64,000 bases of DNA from Streptomyces sp. P3. GTDB lineage: Bacteria; Actinomycetota; Actinomycetes; Streptomycetales; Streptomycetaceae. The position numbers were made by a program, and so were the translations under genes. The stretch is from assembly GCA_016893485.2 (NCBI GenBank), contig JAFEKX020000001.1, positions 5,473,501 through 5,537,500 on the forward strand. Reading direction: 5' to 3'. How positions within the stretch are numbered: position 1 is the first letter of the stretch; every line of letters starts with the position of its first letter. Under the pieces are notes generated by a model. The model saw nothing but the letters and a program-made list of their open reading frames with translations, was not told the origin of the DNA and did no database searches. Below, one piece after another: positions 40,574 to 50,261 of the stretch.

Positions 40574-41682
40574 TCAGCCCAGTTGGGGATCCACCACCCA
40601 TTCACCGCGCCGCATCACGCCCTTGAGGTCGAACTCCGCGTCCAGCAGCACCAGGTCCGCGTACTTGCCCGGCTCCAGTGAGCCGACCTCGTCGTAACTC
40701 CCCAGCAGCCGGGCCGGGTTGGCCGAGATCGCCGCGACCACGTCCTCCACCGGCAGCCGGTCGACGGTCACCGCCCGCTTGAAGGCCCGGTCCAGCGTGA
40801 GCGTCGACCCCGCGATCGAACCGCCCTCCACCAGCCGCGCGACCCCTCGCTCACCTCGACCTCCAGCGGGCCGAGCATGTACCGGCCGTCCCCGAAGCCC
40901 GCCGCGTCCATCGCGTCGGTGATGAACGCGACCCGCTCCGCACCGGCGTGGTGGAACGCCAACTCCAGTGCCGCCGGGTGCAGATGCGTACCGTCGTTGA
41001 TCAACTCGACGGTGATGCGCCCGTCTTCGAGCAGCGCCGCGATCGGACCGGGCTCCCGGTGCCCGAGCGGCGGCATCGCGTTGAACAGGTGCGTGGCGAC
41101 CGTCGCGCCCGCGTCGATCGCGGCGACCGTCTGCTCGTACGACGCGTCGGTGTGGCCGATCGCCGCGATGACGCCCAGCTCGGCGAGCAGGCGTACGGAG
41201 TCGAGGCCGCCGGGAGTTCGGTCGCCAGGGTGACCATCTTCGCCTGGCCGCGGGCCGCGTCGACCAGCTTGCGGACGTCCGCGGGGTCGGGGTCGCGGAG
41301 CAGGGCCTCGGAGTGGGCGCCCTTGCGGCACGGGAGATGAACGGGCCCTCGAAGTGGATGCCCGCGAGGTCGCCCTGCTCGGCCAGTTCGGAGAGGAGGC
41401 CGGCGCGCTGGGCGAGGAAGTCCATCTCGCCGGTGACCGTCGAGGCGACGACCGTCGTGGTGCCGTGGAGGCGGTGGGTGTGGATGCCCTTGAGGACGTC
41501 CTCGACGGTGCCGGAGGTGAAGGAGGCTCCGCCGCCGCCGTGGTTGTGGAGGTCCACGAATCCCGGGACCAGGGTGTAGCCGGTGACGTCGACGACCCGG
41601 GCGTTCTCGGGGCGGCGCCGGTGATGCGGGTGCCGTCGATGATCACCCGGCCGTCTTTCACGGTTCCCGTGGGGAGGACCAC
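40574..41682 (-). CDS. nagA: N-acetylglucosamine-6-phosphate deacetylase
   Basis: Removes acetate from GlcNAc-6-P in aminosugar catabolism. Metal-site and family motifs: FVDLHNHGGGGASFTSG, IHFEGPFIS, IGHTDASYEQT, ATHLFNAMPPLGHREPG, ITDAMDAAGFGDG, NPARLLGSYDEVGSLEPGK. About 380 residues when rejoined. Frames shift near 40855, 41215, 41325 and 41612. The start is unclear: GTG 41682 is the only in-frame start, but the preceding LILSGAT belongs to the family N-terminus, so the real start lies upstream, possibly ATG 41780, with the REP-like element inside the leader. Follows nagK on the same strand. Confidence 0.88.
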
Positions 41683-41740
41683 CGTTGCGCCGGAGAGGAT
41701 GAGGGGCGCCTTGCCGGATGCGGAGTGCGCGTCGGGTGTG

Positions 41741-41770
41741 GCTGGTCGCGCAGTTCCCCGCGCCCCTGGG
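41741..41770. repeat. Dispersed repeat ggtcgcgcagttccccgcgcccctg
   Basis: Common Streptomyces intergenic element, here between nagK and nagA and possibly overlapping the nagA leader. Other copies are at 59425-59459 and inverted at 59485-59510. Confidence 0.7.
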
Positions 41771-41778
41771 GGTTGCCA

Positions 41779-42723
41779 TCAGCGTGCTACCTCCGTGCGG
41801 TCGGTTGAGTTGAGGAGATCCCAAGCCAGTAGGCCTGCGCCCAGGCATCCAGCCGTGTCCCCCAGGGCCGCCGGGACGAGCGACGGCAGTTTTTGGAAGG
41901 TGATCCGGCGGCGGACCGCTTCGCGTAGGGGTGTGAACAAGGTTTCCCCCGCCTCCGCCAGGCCGCCACCGATGATGATCGTGCGGGGGTCCAGGAGGGT
42001 GAGGGCGGTGACGAGGCCGTCGGCGAGGGCGTCGATCGCCTGGTGCCAGACGGTCGTGGCGACCGGGTCGGCGGAGTCGACGGCCTTGGCGCAGTCGGCC
42101 GCGTCCGCCGAGGGGTTGCCGGAGGCGGTGGCCCACGCCTCGGTCACCGCCGCCGCCGACGCGTACCGCTCCAGGCAGCCGGTCTGGCCGCAGGGGCAGC
42201 GCAGGCCGCCGGGGCGTACGACGATGTGGCCGACCTCGCCCGCGAAGCCGTGCGCGCCCGCCTCCACCCGGCCGTCGATGCCGATGGCGCCCGCTATGCC
42301 GGTGCCCAGCGGCACGAACAGGAAGCGGTCGGCACCCTTGCCCGCGCCGATGCGGCCCTCGGCGAGACCGCCGGTGCGCACGTCGTGGCCGAGGGCGACC
42401 GGGACCCCGCCGAGCCGGGCGGCGAGCAGATCGCGCAGGGGTACGTCACGCCAGCCGAGGTTCGCGGAGTAGGCCGCGATGCCGCGCTCGGCGTCGACGA
42501 TGCCGGGGACGGCGACACCGGCGGCGGACGCGGGCTCGCCGTACTGCTCCTCGCCGTACGCGCGCAGCTCGGCGGCGAAGTCGAGGATGTGCTCGACGAC
42601 CGCGTCCGGACCGCGCTCGCGGCCGGTCGCCCGGCGGGCCCGGGTGCAGCAACTCGCCCTCCGCCCCACGAGGGCGGCCTTCATCCCGGTGCCGCCCACG
42701 TCGAGGGCGATGACATGTCTCAC
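41779..42723 (-). CDS. nagK: ROK-family N-acetylglucosamine kinase
   Basis: Phosphorylates an aminosugar with ATP. ROK marks: ALDVGGTGMKAALVG phosphate loop, HDVRTGGLAEGRIG, LGTGIAGAIG, GEVGHIVVRPGG and the zinc cluster CPCGQTGCLERY. 314 residues, one frame. A short stretch near residues 20-30 (GRRASCCTRARR) looks like two compensating 1-base shifts, since family members have a GADGELLHRARR-like sequence. Its ATG is divergent from the sugar-binding lipoprotein, and two DasR-like sites lie between them. In S. coelicolor the nagKA pair is DasR controlled. Confidence 0.9.
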   Translation of the reverse strand: MRHVIALDVGGTGMKAALVGRRASCCTRARRATGRERGPDAVVEHILDFAAELRAYGEEQYGEPASAAGVAVPGIVDAERGIAAYSANLGWRDVPLRDLLAARLGGVPVALGHDVRTGGLAEGRIGAGKGADRFLFVPLGTGIAGAIGIDGRVEAGAHGFAGEVGHIVVRPGGLRCPCGQTGCLERYASAAAVTEAWATASGNPSADAADCAKAVDSADPVATTVWHQAIDALADGLVTALTLLDPRTIIIGGGLAEAGETLFTPLREAVRRRITFQKLPSLVPAALGDTAGCLGAGLLAWDLLNSTDRTEVAR

Positions 42724-42751
42724 GGGGGACAGTGTGGCCCGTCTACCCGCG

Positions 42752-42767
42752 AGAGGTCTAGTCCACT
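42752..42767. promoter_or_regulatory. DasR-like responsive element (dre) 1
   Basis: agaggtctagtccact matches 12 of 16 bases of the dre consensus actggtctagaccagt. Located between divergent nagK and the sugar-binding protein gene. Confidence 0.6.
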
Positions 42768-42769
42768 CA

Positions 42770-42785
42770 CGTGGTGTAGACCTTA
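42770..42785. promoter_or_regulatory. DasR-like responsive element (dre) 2
   Basis: cgtggtgtagacctta matches the core tggt.tagacc of the dre consensus (10 of 16 overall). It sits 3 bp after dre 1, so a DasR dimer pair could bind cooperatively. Confidence 0.55.
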
Positions 42786-42832
42786 TGGGTTCACAGAGCG
42801 AACGTCACGAGAGCAAAGGTGGGGATGCGACA

Positions 42833-44098
42833 GTGCAGCGGCGTAGGACAGGAATGATCGCGGCGACGTCCGTTCTGGGCATGACGGCGGTCCTCGGCGG
42901 CTGCGGCCTCGGCGGGGGATCCGGTGACGTGACCCTCCGGCTGGTCGCGGCCGACTACGGCGACTCCGCGTCGAACAGTTCGCGCAAGTACTGGGACGGG
43001 GTCGTCAAGGCGTACGAGGCGAAGCACAAGAACGTCAAGGTCGAGGTCAGCGTCTACTCCTGGAACGACGTCGACCGCAAGGTCAAGGAGATGGTCGCGG
43101 CCGGCAAGGCGCCCGACATGGCGCAGATCGGCGCGTACGCGGACTACGCCGCCGCCGACAAGCTGTACTCGACGGCCGAGCTGCTCTCCATCCCCGTGGA
43201 AGCCGATTTCCTGGAGCCGCTGCTGGACGCGGGGCAGGTGAACCACATCCAGTACGGCATGCCGTTCGCCGCGTCCACGCGCGTCCTCTTCTACAACAAG
43301 ACCCTCTTCACCGACGCCGGGCTGACCCCGCCGAAGGACTGGAGCGAGCTGGCCGCCGACGCGCAGGCGCTGAAGGCGCGGGGTGTGAAGTACCCGTTCG
43401 CGCTGCCGCTCGGCTCGGAGGAGGCGCAGGCCGAGACGATGCAGTGGCTGCTCGGCGGGGGCGGCGGCTACACCGACGACATCGGCACGTACACCCTGGA
43501 CTCCGCGCAGAACGTCGCCACCTTCACCTGGCTGCGCGACAACCTCGTCGCCAAGGGCCTGACCGGGCCGGTCGCGCCCGCCAAGCTCAACCGCGCGGAC
43601 GCGTTCGCCGCCTTCGCCAACGGTGACGTCGGCATGCTCAACGGCCACCCGACGCTCATGCAGCAGGCCACCAAGAAGGGCGTCAAGTTCGGCACGGTCC
43701 CCATGCCCGGCCGCAACGGCAAGGCCAAGTCCACGATGGGCGTCGCCGACTGGATGACCGCCTTCAAGCAGAACGGCCACCGCGAGCAGATCGGCGACTT
43801 CCTCGACTTCGTCTACAGCGAGAAGAACGTCCTCGCCTTCTCCCGCGAGTACGACCTCCTGCCGGTGACCAACTCCGCCTCCGGGACGATGGAGGAGTCG
43901 AAGGAGGACAAGGATCTGCGGCCGTTCCTCGACGAACTCCCGCTGTCCACGCTCTACCCGGTCGGCAACACCTCCTGGGCCGCGGTCAGCTCCGACATCA
44001 AGCAGCGCATAGGCCAGGCGGTGGCCGCGAACGGCAGCCCGGCCGGGGTGCTGGGGCAGCTGCAGGCGTCGGCGTCGCTGGCGGAGAGCGGGAAGTAG
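42833..44098 (+). CDS. ABC transporter sugar-binding lipoprotein
   Basis: Extracellular solute-binding protein family 1, 421 residues, intact. The signal peptide begins with a twin-arginine-like QRRRTGM and ends in the lipobox LGGC. Mature motifs: LRLVAADYGDSASNSSRKYW, DMAQIGAYADYAAADKLY, FAASTRVLFYNKTLF, GNTSWAAVSSDIKQRIG. GTG 42833 has an AAAGGTGGGG site; ATG 42785 upstream would overlap dre 2. Position opposite nagK and next to DasR-like sites suggests a GlcNAc-related or aminosugar ligand. No permease genes are adjacent. Confidence 0.88.
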   Translation: MQRRRTGMIAATSVLGMTAVLGGCGLGGGSGDVTLRLVAADYGDSASNSSRKYWDGVVKAYEAKHKNVKVEVSVYSWNDVDRKVKEMVAAGKAPDMAQIGAYADYAAADKLYSTAELLSIPVEADFLEPLLDAGQVNHIQYGMPFAASTRVLFYNKTLFTDAGLTPPKDWSELAADAQALKARGVKYPFALPLGSEEAQAETMQWLLGGGGGYTDDIGTYTLDSAQNVATFTWLRDNLVAKGLTGPVAPAKLNRADAFAAFANGDVGMLNGHPTLMQQATKKGVKFGTVPMPGRNGKAKSTMGVADWMTAFKQNGHREQIGDFLDFVYSEKNVLAFSREYDLLPVTNSASGTMEESKEDKDLRPFLDELPLSTLYPVGNTSWAAVSSDIKQRIGQAVAANGSPAGVLGQLQASASLAESGK

Positions 44099-44149
44099 CG
44101 GCGGGCGGCGCCCGGGGCCGTTGTCAGTGGCGGGGACTACCGTGCAGGC

Positions 44150-44400
44150 ATGGAGAAGGACAGGCCCGCCCGGCTTCCCGCGCTGAACCGGAGGGAACAG
44201 GACATCCTCGCGCTGGAGCGCCGCGGCTTCCCGGCCCCGGCGTGAAGGAGCGCGCGATACGCGAGGAGCTGGGCCTGGCCCCCGTGCGCTACTACCAGCT
44301 ACTGAACGCCCTGCTGGACGACGAGCGGGCCCTGGCCCACGACCCGGTGACGGTGAACAGGCTGAGACGGGTCCGCGAGACAAGGCGTACGGAGAGGTAG
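44150..44400 (+). CDS. DUF3263 family small protein
   Basis: About 83 residues: LNRREQDILALERRGFPGPG, VKERAIREELGLAPVRYYQLL and DPVTVNRLRRVRETRR. This small helical DUF3263 family is confined to actinobacteria and has a helix-turn-helix look, suggesting a DNA-binding or structural role; no function is proven. One G is lost near 44238. Confidence 0.8.
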
Positions 44401-44442
44401 CCGCAGGTGTGGGTCCCGGCGTCGCCCGGATAGGGTCGACGT

Positions 44443-45305
44443 ATGGGCAGCCCTCAGGACTCCACCGATCCCTTGGCCGTACTGCCGACCCCCGTCACCC
44501 GCGCCGGACGCGAAGGCCTGGCGGCGATCCTCGCCGAACCGGCTTCCGCGGTGGTCGGGCTCGACTTCGACGGCACCCTCGCACCGATCGTCCCGGACCC
44601 CGAGCAGGCCCGGGCCCACCCGGACGCGGTGCGCGCGCTGGCCGCGCTCGCCCCGAAGGTCGCCTCCGTGGCCGTCGTCACCGGCCGCCCGGCCGGTGTG
44701 GCGGTGCGCAACGGCGGCTTCGCGGGCGTGCCGGGCCTGGAACACCTGGTCGTCCTCGGTCACTACGGCGCGGAGCGCTGGGACGCGGTGAGCGGTACGG
44801 TCACGGCTCCCGCCCCGCACCCCGGTGTCGCCGCCGTCCGTGCCGAACTCCCGGGTTTCCTCGACCGGATCGGTGCCTGGCAGGGCACCTGGATCGAGGA
44901 GAAGGGCCGCGCGCTCGCGGTCCACACCCGCCGCGCCGAGGACCCGCAGGCCGCCTTCGAGGCCCTCCGCGCCCCCTCACCGACCTCGCCGCCCGCAACG
45001 GCCTGATCGTCGAACCCGGCCGCCTGGTCCTGGAGTTGCGCCCGCCCGGCATGGACAAGGGCGTCGCCCTCACCGACTACCTCCGCGAGACCGGCGCCGG
45101 GTCCGTCCTCTACGCCGGCGACGACCTCGGCGACCTCCCCGCGTTCGCGGCCGTCGAGAAACTCCGCTCGGACGGCGTCCCCGGCCTGCTGGTGTGCAGC
45201 GGCAACGACGAGGTCACGGAGTTGCGGGAACGGGCGGACCTGGTGGTGGACGGCGCGGCAGGGGTCGTAGAACTGCTGTCGGCGCTCGCGGCGCATCTCG
45301 GGTGA
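44443..45305 (+). CDS. otsB: Trehalose-6-phosphate phosphatase
   Basis: HAD-type phosphatase, about 287 residues, that turns trehalose-6-P into trehalose. The nucleophile motif is GLDFDGTLAPIV; then VVTGRP, GHYGAERW, the Lys of EEKGRALAVHTRR and the C-terminal GDDLGDLPAF metal site. One base is lost near 44973 (expected LTDLAARNG). It is convergent with otsA, so the two trehalose genes are neighbours but on opposite strands. Confidence 0.92.
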
Positions 45306-45345
45306 GGGGCGTGGCCGGAGACCGCCTACGGTCGCCCGGCCCCGC

Positions 45346-46767
45346 TCAACTCGGCTGCTCCCGCAGCGCGTTCAGCTGCTCCAGGAACCACTGGGCCGGG
45401 GGCAGGGCCGTGGCCGCCGCCGTCAGTCTCTTGGTGCGCTCGGCGCGTTCACCGGCCGACATGGTCAGCGCCTCGTGCAGGGCGGCGGCCGTGCCGATCA
45501 CGTCGTACGGGTTGACCGGGATCGCGTCGTCGCCCAACTCCTCGTACGCGCCCGCCTCCCGGGACAGCACCAGCACGCAGCCCTCGTCGGAGACGACCGG
45601 GACCTCCTTGGCGACGAGGTTCATGCCGTCGCGGATGGGGTTCACCAGGGCCACGTCGGCGAGCCGGTACGCGGCCAGCGAGCGGGCGAAGTCGTCCTTG
45701 ACGTGGAGGACCACCGGGGTCCAACCCGGCGTCCCGTACCGGGAGTTGATCTCGTCGGCGACCCGCTGCACCTCGGCCGTGTAGTCGCGGTAGACGGCGA
45801 GGTCCTGCCGGGACGGGTAGGCGAACGCCACATGGACGACCTGCTCCAGCAACTCCGGGTGGTCGTCCAGGAGTTGGCGGTACGCCAGCAGCCCGCGCAC
45901 GATGTTCTTGGACAGCTCCGTGCGGTCGACCCGGACGATCGTCCTGCGGCCCGCGCCGATCTCCTCCCGGAGGGCCACGATCCGCTCCTCCACGTCCGCC
46001 TCGTGCGAGCGGGCCCGCAGGAAGTCGGCGTCGGCGCCCAGGCCGTGGACACCGATCCGGGTGTCCCCGACGCCCCCGGCGAACTCCGTACAACAGGCCG
46101 TGAACGCGTCCGCCCAGCGGTGGGTGAGGAAGCCGAGCCGGTCCGCGCCGAGCATGCCCGACAGCAGTTGCTCACGGATGTCGTCCGGCAGCATCCGGAA
46201 GTAGTCGGCCGGCGCCCACGGCGTGTGCGAGAAGTGGCCGATGCGCAGGTCGGGGCGCAGCTCGCGCAGCATCCCGGGGACCAGGCACAGGTGGTAGTCC
46301 TGCACGATCGCGACGGCCCCCTCGGCCGCCTCCTGGGCCAGCGCCTCGGCGAACGCCCGGTTGTACGCCTCGTACGACGCCCACTGGCGCCGGAACTCCG
46401 CGTCGAAGACCGGCTCCAGCGGGGTCTGGTACAGCATGTGGTGGACGAACCACAGCACGGAGTTGGCGATGCCGTTGTACGCGTCGGTGTGCACGTCGGC
46501 CGAGATGTCCAGCATCCGTACGCCGTCCTCGCCGACCCCGCGCCGCACCGCCTCGCGGTCGCCGTCGGAGAGCGCCGAGCACACCCACAGCGCGTCGGCG
46601 TCCGGCCCGATGGCCGAGAGCCCGGACACCAGCCCGCCGCCACCGCGCTTGGCGCGCAGCGAACCGTCGTCGTCCACCTCGTAGGAGACGGGACCGCGAT
46701 TGGACGCGACGAGCACCTGAGCAGCGCCGCGAGGGGGCGTGGAAGCCGTGGAAGCCGTGGAAGCCAT
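45346..46767 (-). CDS. otsA: Alpha,alpha-trehalose-phosphate synthase (UDP-forming)
   Basis: Intact GT20 glycosyltransferase of 473 residues making trehalose-6-P from UDP/GDP-glucose and glucose-6-P. Motifs: VASNRGPVSY, RGGGGLVSGL, YNGIANSVLWFVHH, VQDYHLCLVPGMLR, HTPWAPADYFRMLP, RVDRTELSKNIVRG, NPIRDGMNLVAKE, LSREAGAYEELGDDA. The start MASTASTAST comes from a 9-bp tandem repeat at 46739-46766 and its exact length may vary. Confidence 0.95.
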   Translation of the reverse strand: MASTASTASTPPRGAAQVLVASNRGPVSYEVDDDGSLRAKRGGGGLVSGLSAIGPDADALWVCSALSDGDREAVRRGVGEDGVRMLDISADVHTDAYNGIANSVLWFVHHMLYQTPLEPVFDAEFRRQWASYEAYNRAFAEALAQEAAEGAVAIVQDYHLCLVPGMLRELRPDLRIGHFSHTPWAPADYFRMLPDDIREQLLSGMLGADRLGFLTHRWADAFTACCTEFAGGVGDTRIGVHGLGADADFLRARSHEADVEERIVALREEIGAGRRTIVRVDRTELSKNIVRGLLAYRQLLDDHPELLEQVVHVAFAYPSRQDLAVYRDYTAEVQRVADEINSRYGTPGWTPVVLHVKDDFARSLAAYRLADVALVNPIRDGMNLVAKEVPVVSDEGCVLVLSREAGAYEELGDDAIPVNPYDVIGTAAALHEALTMSAGERAERTKRLTAAATALPPAQWFLEQLNALREQPS

Positions 46768-46868
46768 ACGCCACAACCTAGCCCGGCCCGGAAACGCTCA
46801 AACGTACGGACGGCCGTTGGCGGACCGTATGAGTCCGTATACGACCGTCCGTGACCGTCTGCGCCCGG

Positions 46869-47840
46869 TTATGCGACCTTGCGGGACTGGTATTCGGTGA
46901 TGTCGACCATCGGAGGCCGCTCCTCCGTGTCGACGGAGTAGGTGCGCGGCTCGAAACCGTCCGGACCCCGCTCGAACTGGGTCAGGGACGGCCGGATGAG
47001 GTGGCCGCGGGCCAGCCGCAGCTGGGCCGTGCGGTAGATCTGCGCGGCCATCCGGCCCAGGGCCTGCCCGTCCTGGTGCCGGTGCTTGCGGACGCCGACG
47101 TCGACCTGCGCGAGGGCGTCGAGGCCCACCAGGTGCAACGCGTCGACCAGCATGCCCAGTTCGACGCCGTATCCGACCGGGAACGGCAGCTGCTCCAGCA
47201 GCGAGCGGCGGGCCGCGTACTCGCCGCCGAGCGGCTGAACGAAACCGGCCAGCTGCGGCCAGTGCATGTTCAGCAGCGGGCGGGCCATCAGCTCGGTGAC
47301 CCGGCCGCCCTGCCCGGCGGTCCTGCCCGACGCGAGCGAATTGAACTCGGTGCCGAGCGGGCGGTCGTACATCGCCTTGACGAGGTCGACGCCGGGGTCG
47401 GTGAGCAGCGGGCCCACGATCCCGGTGACGAAGTCCGAGGAGAACTCCTTCAGGTCCGCGTCGACGAACGCGACGATGTCGCCGCTCGTCACCAGCAGCG
47501 AGCGCCACAGCACCTCGCCCTTGCCGGGCACGGCGGGGATGCGGGGCAGGATGTCGTCACGGTGCACGACCCGGGCGCCCGCCGCGGCGGCCACCTCGGA
47601 GGTGCGGTCGGTGGACCCGGAGTCGACGACGACGATCTCGTCGACGAGCGGGACCTGCTGCATGAGGTCGTGACGGATGATCGCGACGATCTCGCCGACC
47701 GTCGCCTCCTCGTTCAGCGCGGGCAGCACCACGGAGACCGACTGGCCCGTGCGGTGCTTGGCGGCCAGGATCTTGTGGAGCGGCCGGTCGGTCAGGGACC
47801 AGGAGCGGGTGCTCAGCCAGTGCTCGACTTCCTTCAGCAC
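46869..47840 (-). CDS. gpgS: Glucosyl-3-phosphoglycerate synthase
   Basis: Intact 323-residue GT81 glycosyltransferase that joins glucose to 3-phosphoglycerate, the first step to glucosylglycerate and methylglucose lipopolysaccharide. Motifs: VSVVLPALNEEATVGEIV, DEIVVVDSGSTDRT, GKGEVLWRSLL, the DADLKEF metal site and GYGVELGMLVDA, all conserved in GpgS. It is divergent from thrC; the shared region holds the SAM riboswitch on the thrC side. Confidence 0.93.
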   Translation of the reverse strand: MLKEVEHWLSTRSWSLTDRPLHKILAAKHRTGQSVSVVLPALNEEATVGEIVAIIRHDLMQQVPLVDEIVVVDSGSTDRTSEVAAAAGARVVHRDDILPRIPAVPGKGEVLWRSLLVTSGDIVAFVDADLKEFSSDFVTGIVGPLLTDPGVDLVKAMYDRPLGTEFNSLASGRTAGQGGRVTELMARPLLNMHWPQLAGFVQPLGGEYAARRSLLEQLPFPVGYGVELGMLVDALHLVGLDALAQVDVGVRKHRHQDGQALGRMAAQIYRTAQLRLARGHLIRPSLTQFERGPDGFEPRTYSVDTEERPPMVDITEYQSRKVA

Positions 47841-47986
47841 GTTGCGCGGCTCCTCTGCGTTCCATCTCGCGGTTCGGACGGCTCACTCAACTGTCCTGGC
47901 CTTCGGTTACAGTCTTGAACAACGCTGATGACCATTACATGTCCGAGGTCGCCGGCGAGACAATTGCATACACAACTGAACACCGC

Positions 47987-48122
47987 TCATCCAGAGGGGC
48001 AGAGGGATACGGCCCGTTGAAGCCCCGGCAACCCTCCAGTCGGTTCTCGCGCACGCGAGGCTCCCGGCTCGGGAAGGTGCCAAATCCGTCTCACGGCGAA
48101 ACGCGTCGTGAGGAAGATGAGG
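47987..48122 (+). promoter_or_regulatory. SAM-I riboswitch (S-box) in the thrC leader
   Basis: The core is ctcatccagaggggcagagg, then gttgaagccccggcaacc, ggtgccaaatcc and the closing gaagatgag. These are the conserved S-box strands, including the P1 pairing ctcatc/gatgag. The gaggaaagg ribosome-binding region follows P1 at once and could pair with ctcgcctcc before the start, so control is probably of translation. Confidence 0.9.
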
Positions 48123-48138
48123 AAAGGGCCTCGCCTCC

Positions 48139-49424
48139 ATGGTTGCGCAGACTGTCGCAAGCACCACGAACACCGTCGATCTCGGCCCCGCCGCCGCGCT
48201 GTCCTGCCGCGAGTGCGGCCACCGCGTCCCCTCGGCCCGGTCTTCGCCTGCGAGGAGTGTTTCGGCCCGCTGGAGATCGCCTACGACTTCTCGGCCTACG
48301 ACACCGAAGAGCTCCGCAAGCGCATCGAGGCCGGCCCCGCGAACATCTGGCGGTACGCGCCCCTGCTGCCCGTCCCCGCCGATGTGGCCGACAAGCCGAA
48401 CATCAACCCCGGCTGGACCAAGCTCGTCCAGGCCGACAACCTCGCCCGCGAACTGGGCGTCGACGCGGGCAAGTTGTTCGTCAAGGACGACTCCGGCAAC
48501 CCGACGCACTCCTTCAAGGACCGCGTCGTGGCCCAGGCCATCGAGGCCGCCCGCGCCTTCGACTTCACCACCCTCTCCTGCTCCTCCACCGGCAACCTCG
48601 CCGGCGCCGTCGGCGCCGCCGCCGCCCGCGCCGGCTTCCGCTCCTGCGTGTTCATCCCGCACGACCTGGAGCAGGGCAAGATCGTCATGGCCGCGATCTA
48701 CGGCGGCGAGCTCGTCGGCATCGAGGGCAACTACGACGAGGTGAACCGCTTCTGCTCCGAGCTGATCGGCGACCCGGCCGGCGAGGGCTGGGGCTTCGTC
48801 AACGTCAACCTGCGGCCGTACTACGCGGAGGGCTCCAAGACCCTCGCGTACGAGATCTGCGAGCAGCTGGGGTGGCGGATCCCGGACCAGCTCGTGGTTC
48901 CCATCGCCTCCGGGTCGCAGCTCACGAAGATCGACAAGGGGCTCCAGGAGCTGATCAAGCTCGGGCTCGTCGAGGACAAGCCGTACAAGATCTTCGGCGC
49001 CCAGGCCGAGGGCTGCTCGCCGGTGTCCGTCGCCTACAAGGCGGGGCACGACGTCGTACGGCCGCAGAAGCCGAACACGATCGCCAAGTCGCTGGCGATC
49101 GGGAACCCCGCGGATGGTCCTTACGTGCTGGACATCGCGCGGCGGACCGGTGGGGCGGTCGAGGACGTCAATGACGAGCAGGTCGTCGACGCGATCAAGT
49201 TGCTGGCGCGGACCGAGGGGATCTTCGCGGAGACCGCCGGTGGGGTGACCGTCGGTGTGGCGAAGAAGCTGATCGAGAGCGGGTTGTTGGATCCGACGCT
49301 GACCACGGTTGTGCTGAACACCGGGGATGGGCTCAAGACGTTGGATGCGGTTGCCGGTACGGGGCTCACCGCGACTATCCGGCCGAACCTCGAGTCGTTC
49401 AGGGAAGCTGGGCTTGCGTCCTAA
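48139..49424 (+). CDS. thrC: Threonine synthase
   Basis: PLP enzyme converting O-phosphohomoserine to threonine, about 429 residues. N-terminal zinc-like Cys pairs (CRECGHR, ACEECFGPLE), the PLP lysine region GNPTHSFKDRVV, phosphate-binding SCSSTGNLAGAV and a final VVLNTGDGLKTLDA. One C is lost from a C run near 48230 (expected RVPLGPVFACEE); this is an essential-type gene, so error is very likely. The leader holds a SAM-I riboswitch, tying threonine synthesis to methionine supply. Confidence 0.93.
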
Positions 49425-49451
49425 GCGTCGTTCTTTGGCTGCGGGCCCGTA

Positions 49452-49508
49452 GGGGCTGGTCGCGCCCCGTGGCGGAGCCACAAATCGATACAGCCCCGCG
49501 CCCCTGAG
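49452..49508. repeat. Dispersed Streptomyces intergenic repeat, copy 2
   Basis: aggggctggtcgcgccccg ... atcgatacagccccgcgccc, close to the copy at 25054-25114. It lies between thrC and cysO. Confidence 0.75.
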
Positions 49509-49534
49509 GGCATCACTTGACCGGAGGTTTCATC

Positions 49535-49810
49535 GTGAGCGTTAGTGTCCGTATCCCTACCATTCTGCGCACCTACACCGGCGGGCAGGCCGAGGTGACC
49601 GCCGAAGGTGGCACCCTCGCCGAGGTCATCAGTGACCTCGAGAAGAACCACGCCGGGATCTCCGCCCGGGTGCTGGACGATCAGGGGAAGCTGCGGCGGT
49701 TCGTCAACGTGTATGTGAATGACGATGACGTGCGGTTCGAGCAGGGGCTGGAGACGGCCACTCCGGACGGCGCCGGGGTGTCGATCATTCCGGCTGTCGC
49801 CGGCGGCTGA
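49535..49810 (+). CDS. cysO: CysO-like sulfur carrier protein (ThiS/MoaD fold)
   Basis: Intact 91-residue ubiquitin-like protein ending in AVAGG, whose C-terminal Gly is thiocarboxylated. The sequence VRIPTILRTYTGGQ, LEKNHAGISARVL and FVNVYVNDDDVRF closely follows mycobacterial CysO, which donates sulfur to CysM for cysteine synthesis. No cysM or MEC hydrolase is adjacent here. GTG start with a CCGGAGG site. Same strand as thrC, about 110 bp downstream across a repeat. Confidence 0.88.
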   Translation: MSVSVRIPTILRTYTGGQAEVTAEGGTLAEVISDLEKNHAGISARVLDDQGKLRRFVNVYVNDDDVRFEQGLETATPDGAGVSIIPAVAGG

Positions 49811-49869
49811 GCGGCCGTTGATCGGCGCCGACAATTACCCTCGGTAACGCCGATTACCAAGAGTTCATT

Positions 49870-49908
49870 GAATTGCCCCCTCCGTGAGAGAAGCGGAGGG
49901 GGCAATTC
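49870..49908 (+). terminator. Strong hairpin after cysO
   Basis: Fifteen-base perfect stem gaattgccccctccg / cggagggggcaattc with a 9-base loop, 60 bp after the cysO stop. The rest of the 451-bp gap (to 50261) is the cold-shock gene's long leader and promoter region. Confidence 0.85.
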
Positions 49909-50261
49909 TGTATGGTTGAGCGGGGTACAGTTGGGGAACGCGCTCCACTCCGCATGCCGGACGCATATGAGTACCTGCTCCGCGTGCGATGAGAAGCAGC
50001 CAAAGTGTGCATTCCTTTTGCGCGTTATGTTCTCTTTGTAGGGCCCGACTTGCCCTGAAGTCGGGCGAATTCTCCGTATATTCCCGACCGGTCCTGCCCG
50101 GAATTCTCGTCTGATTGACCTGTTGCAGACGGCAGTTGGACGGATACATTCGGCCGCGGTCGACGCGTTCCGGCGCACGCCCCCAATCCTGTGGGGGTGA
50201 GGTCTGACCCGGATCCGCGAAGTGCGGGTCCGTGCAAGGGCCAGTAATAGGGGAGTTAGGC

